Source: Azospirillum lipoferum
GTDB taxonomy: Bacteria > Pseudomonadota > Alphaproteobacteria > Azospirillales > Azospirillaceae
Reading direction: 5' to 3'
Assembly (NCBI RefSeq): GCF_024170005.1
Contig: NZ_JALJXJ010000017.1
Span: forward strand, 62,001-126,000
DNA length: 64,000 nt
The notes below the pieces were generated by a model, which was not told where the DNA came from, did no database searches, and was given only the letters and a program-made list of their open reading frames with translations. This document shows positions 62,272 through 64,000 of this stretch, piece after piece. The position numbers and the translations under genes are program-made. The first letter of the stretch is position 1. Each line of letters opens with the position of its first letter.

Positions 62272-63645
62272 ATGACGAATTGCCCCACCCCACCTGCAGC
62301 CCGGTCCGCCTCCGCCCCCGCCCTCGAACGCGAGCTGGCATGGTTCCAGGAGACGCTGAGCCACCGCTTCGCTCTGCATCTCGGCACCTTGGCGGAGGAT
62401 GGAGGGGGGTGGCCGGCACCGCCCGACCATACCGGCGACGATGGCCCCTTCGCCACGGCGCTGCGCCGGCTCGACCCGACGCCGGCCGAGCGGCTGGTTC
62501 TGATGCTGGCGCTGGCGCCCTACCTCGCGCCAGAGGCGCTCGACCCCTTCCTCCTGCAGAACGAGGCGACGGGCCGGCGGTTCAGCGAACTCGGCGGCCA
62601 GGTCGGGCAGTCGCATACCGGCATCCTGCCAACCGTCGAGACGGCGCTCTTCCTGCTAGCCGGCACCGACCGCGCGGCACGCATCGCGGCACTTCCGCTT
62701 TTCAAGCCGGAGCACCGGCTTGTCCGCCAGGGCATCCTCACGGTCGAGCACCGCCACCCGGAAGAGCCACCCGCCGCCGCGGTACTGGGCATGTCGCGCG
62801 ATCACCTGGAACGGTTGCTGACGGGCGGCGACTACACATGGCCGCCCGGCGAGGGCTTCCCGGCCGAGCGCATCACCACGCCGCTCGACTGGGACGACCT
62901 CGTGCTCGACGACGCGACACGCCGGCAGATCGGGATGATCGACAGCTGGATCCGCCATTCGCATACGCTCCTGCACGATTGGCGGCTGGCGCGGCGGCTC
63001 AAACCCGGCTACCGCTGCCTGTTCTACGGCGGCCCCGGCACCGGCAAGACGCTGACCGCCTGCCTGCTCGGCAAGAGCCATGGATTGCCAGTCTACCGCG
63101 TCGACCTGTCGCGGGTGGTGTCGAAGTGGATCGGCGAAACCGAGAAGAATCTGGCCGCGCTGTTCGACCGCGCCCAGCATCATGACTGGATCCTGTTCTT
63201 CGACGAGGCCGAGGCCCTGTTCGGCAAGCGCACCGACGCACAGTCGGCCAACGACCGTTCGGCCAACCAGCAGATCGCCTATCTGCTCCAGCGGCTGGAG
63301 GATTTTCCCGGCGTCGTCATCCTGGCGACCAACCAGCGTGGGCACATGGACGAGGCGTTCGCACGCCGTTTCCAGTCCTCCATCCTCTTCCCCATGCCGG
63401 ACCGCGAGGCGCGCCGCAAGCTGTGGGAGGACATGTTCGCGACGGGCGCGGTCCCGCTGGCCGGGGACATCGACTTCGAAGCCTTGGCAGACCGGCACGA
63501 ACTGGCCGGCGGCGCCATCGTCAACGTTCTGCGGCACGCCTGCCTGCTGGCGGTGGAGCGCGAGCCGCCCCGCGTCCAGCTTGCCGACATCATGAGCGGC
63601 ATCCGTCAGGAGCTGCGCAAGGAGGGGCACTACCTCACCCGCTGA
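62272..63645 (+). CDS. eCIS AAA+ ATPase (Pvc15-like)
   Basis: A 457-residue ATPase: an N-terminal helical domain to about residue 200, then an AAA module with Walker A GGPGTGKT (253-260), Walker B ILFFDEAEALFGKR (306-319), a sensor-1 ATNQ and the arginine finger region ARRFQSSILFPMPD. Pvc15/Afp15 homologues load or stabilise cargo and help assembly. Start: ATG 62272 has GGTGAG upstream; ATG 62257, overlapping the tape-measure stop, is the alternative. It is the last gene of the injection-system operon. Confidence 0.9.
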   Translation: MTNCPTPPAARSASAPALERELAWFQETLSHRFALHLGTLAEDGGGWPAPPDHTGDDGPFATALRRLDPTPAERLVLMLALAPYLAPEALDPFLLQNEATGRRFSELGGQVGQSHTGILPTVETALFLLAGTDRAARIAALPLFKPEHRLVRQGILTVEHRHPEEPPAAAVLGMSRDHLERLLTGGDYTWPPGEGFPAERITTPLDWDDLVLDDATRRQIGMIDSWIRHSHTLLHDWRLARRLKPGYRCLFYGGPGTGKTLTACLLGKSHGLPVYRVDLSRVVSKWIGETEKNLAALFDRAQHHDWILFFDEAEALFGKRTDAQSANDRSANQQIAYLLQRLEDFPGVVILATNQRGHMDEAFARRFQSSILFPMPDREARRKLWEDMFATGAVPLAGDIDFEALADRHELAGGAIVNVLRHACLLAVEREPPRVQLADIMSGIRQELRKEGHYLTR

Positions 63646-63682
63646 CGGGCGCCCCCTGCCGGCCAACTCCGCACCGTAGCCC

Positions 63683-63991
63683 TCACGGGGATGCGTTGTC
63701 CTTGAATGACACGTCGTTTGCCACGAAGGACCAGAACGCGGCCCACCCGGAGGGGGGAATCAAGATCGTGACATCGTCCCCCTCGAATTTGAATTGCGGA
63801 TTGATCCCGAACTGCATGGATTTGTCCTGAACGCCAAGAGGATTCGAAGTATTTGGAGAAAGAAAATTGATGAAATATGTTTTTAATTTTGGAGACAGAT
63901 TGACGAGCATGACCACATCATAATCACCTTCACGGTTGTTTCTCTCCGTGCTGCTGAATGAATAAGTTTCATCGATACGAAACGCCTTCAT
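63683..63991 (-). CDS. Low-GC protein of unknown function near right edge
   Basis: A minus-strand frame of 102 codons from an ATG at 63991. GAGGGA sits almost on top of that ATG, too close for a good ribosome site, and the frame may begin beyond the window. The product is beta-rich (YDVVMLVNLSPKLKTYFINF, QFKFEGDDVTILIPPSG), with no signal or membrane segment; I do not recognise it. Base composition is far lower in GC than the eCIS structural genes and like the middle of the payload gene, which suggests horizontal origin. It is convergent with the ATPase gene, 37 bp apart. Confidence 0.5.
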   Translation of the reverse strand: MKAFRIDETYSFSSTERNNREGDYDVVMLVNLSPKLKTYFINFLSPNTSNPLGVQDKSMQFGINPQFKFEGDDVTILIPPSGWAAFWSFVANDVSFKDNASP

Positions 63992-64000
63992 TCCCTCGCT

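Noticed and set aside
39576..63645. Type VI secretion system
   Set aside because: VgrG, PAAR, gp25 and an ATPase occur in both systems, but the sheath is a single gp18-like protein and there is no TssJ, TssL, TssM, TssF or TssG gene. DUF4255, DUF4157 and the tape measure are eCIS marks.
39576..63645. Prophage or R-type tailocin
   Set aside because: No terminase, portal, capsid, integrase, holin or lysis cassette is seen; the cap, ATPase and DUF4157 genes are those of eCIS.
1..64000. tRNA, rRNA, riboswitch or replication-origin sequences
   Set aside because: I looked for cloverleaf, rRNA core and iteron-like patterns in the intergenic gaps and saw none; small RNAs cannot be excluded by eye.

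Overview
The window is about 68-70% GC, densely coded, and looks like an alphaproteobacterium of the Azospirillum/Rhodospirillales kind. This is inferred from base composition, the MatA/MatB/GntR malonate block with a TRAP transporter, and the FecI/FecR iron block; there is no rRNA or other taxonomic marker. It reads as an accessory region: catabolic, iron-uptake and injection-system modules separated by decayed insertion sequences.

Left part (1-9.5 kb). A PAS-domain sensor runs off the left edge. After an internally deleted ISL3 element comes a minus-strand malonate operon: TRAP binding protein, small and large permeases, a secreted hydrolase, malonyl-CoA synthetase (MatB) and malonyl-CoA decarboxylase (MatA). 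It is divergent from a GntR/FCD regulator. From 9.65 to 13.1 kb lies an insertion-sequence graveyard (IS5, IS481, IS6 and a second IS5/IS4-like fragment) around one intact gene, an Rnk-type regulator.

Aromatic-acid block (13.1-21.8 kb). A TetR repressor faces a seven-gene operon: alpha/beta hydrolase, VOC metalloprotein, aryl-acid AMP/CoA ligase, hot-dog thioesterase, salicylyl-CoA-5-hydroxylase-like flavoprotein, AAHS transporter and maleate isomerase. Two matching palindromes in the divergent gap are probable TetR operators. ilvD with a divergent LysR gene, two small unknown genes, an AraC regulator and a TonB receptor follow.

Iron block (29.4-37.8 kb, minus strand). A single operon has a good Fur box in front of fecI-fecR-receptor-MFS-binding protein-permease-ATPase. 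Its distal end abuts a truncated IS3 element.

Injection system (38.2-63.6 kb, plus strand). A GT60-like glycosyltransferase precedes a 15-gene, 24-kb operon coding an extracellular contractile injection system (eCIS, Afp/PVC type). It has a DUF4255 cap protein, an unknown protein, sheath, two inner-tube proteins, a DUF5908 mini-protein, LysM tube adaptor, VgrG-like spike, PAAR tip, gp25, baseplate J, a Pvc12-like protein fused to a DUF1906 glycoside-hydrolase-like domain, a DUF4157 payload, a tape-measure protein and an AAA+ ATPase. The payload is the most striking item. Its metal-binding DUF4157 leader is followed by a classical C2H2 zinc finger, an HSE/CxxC deaminase-like domain and an OTU-like cysteine-protease signature, and its middle is AT-rich like a recently acquired cassette. 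The window ends in a low-GC minus-strand ORF of unknown function.
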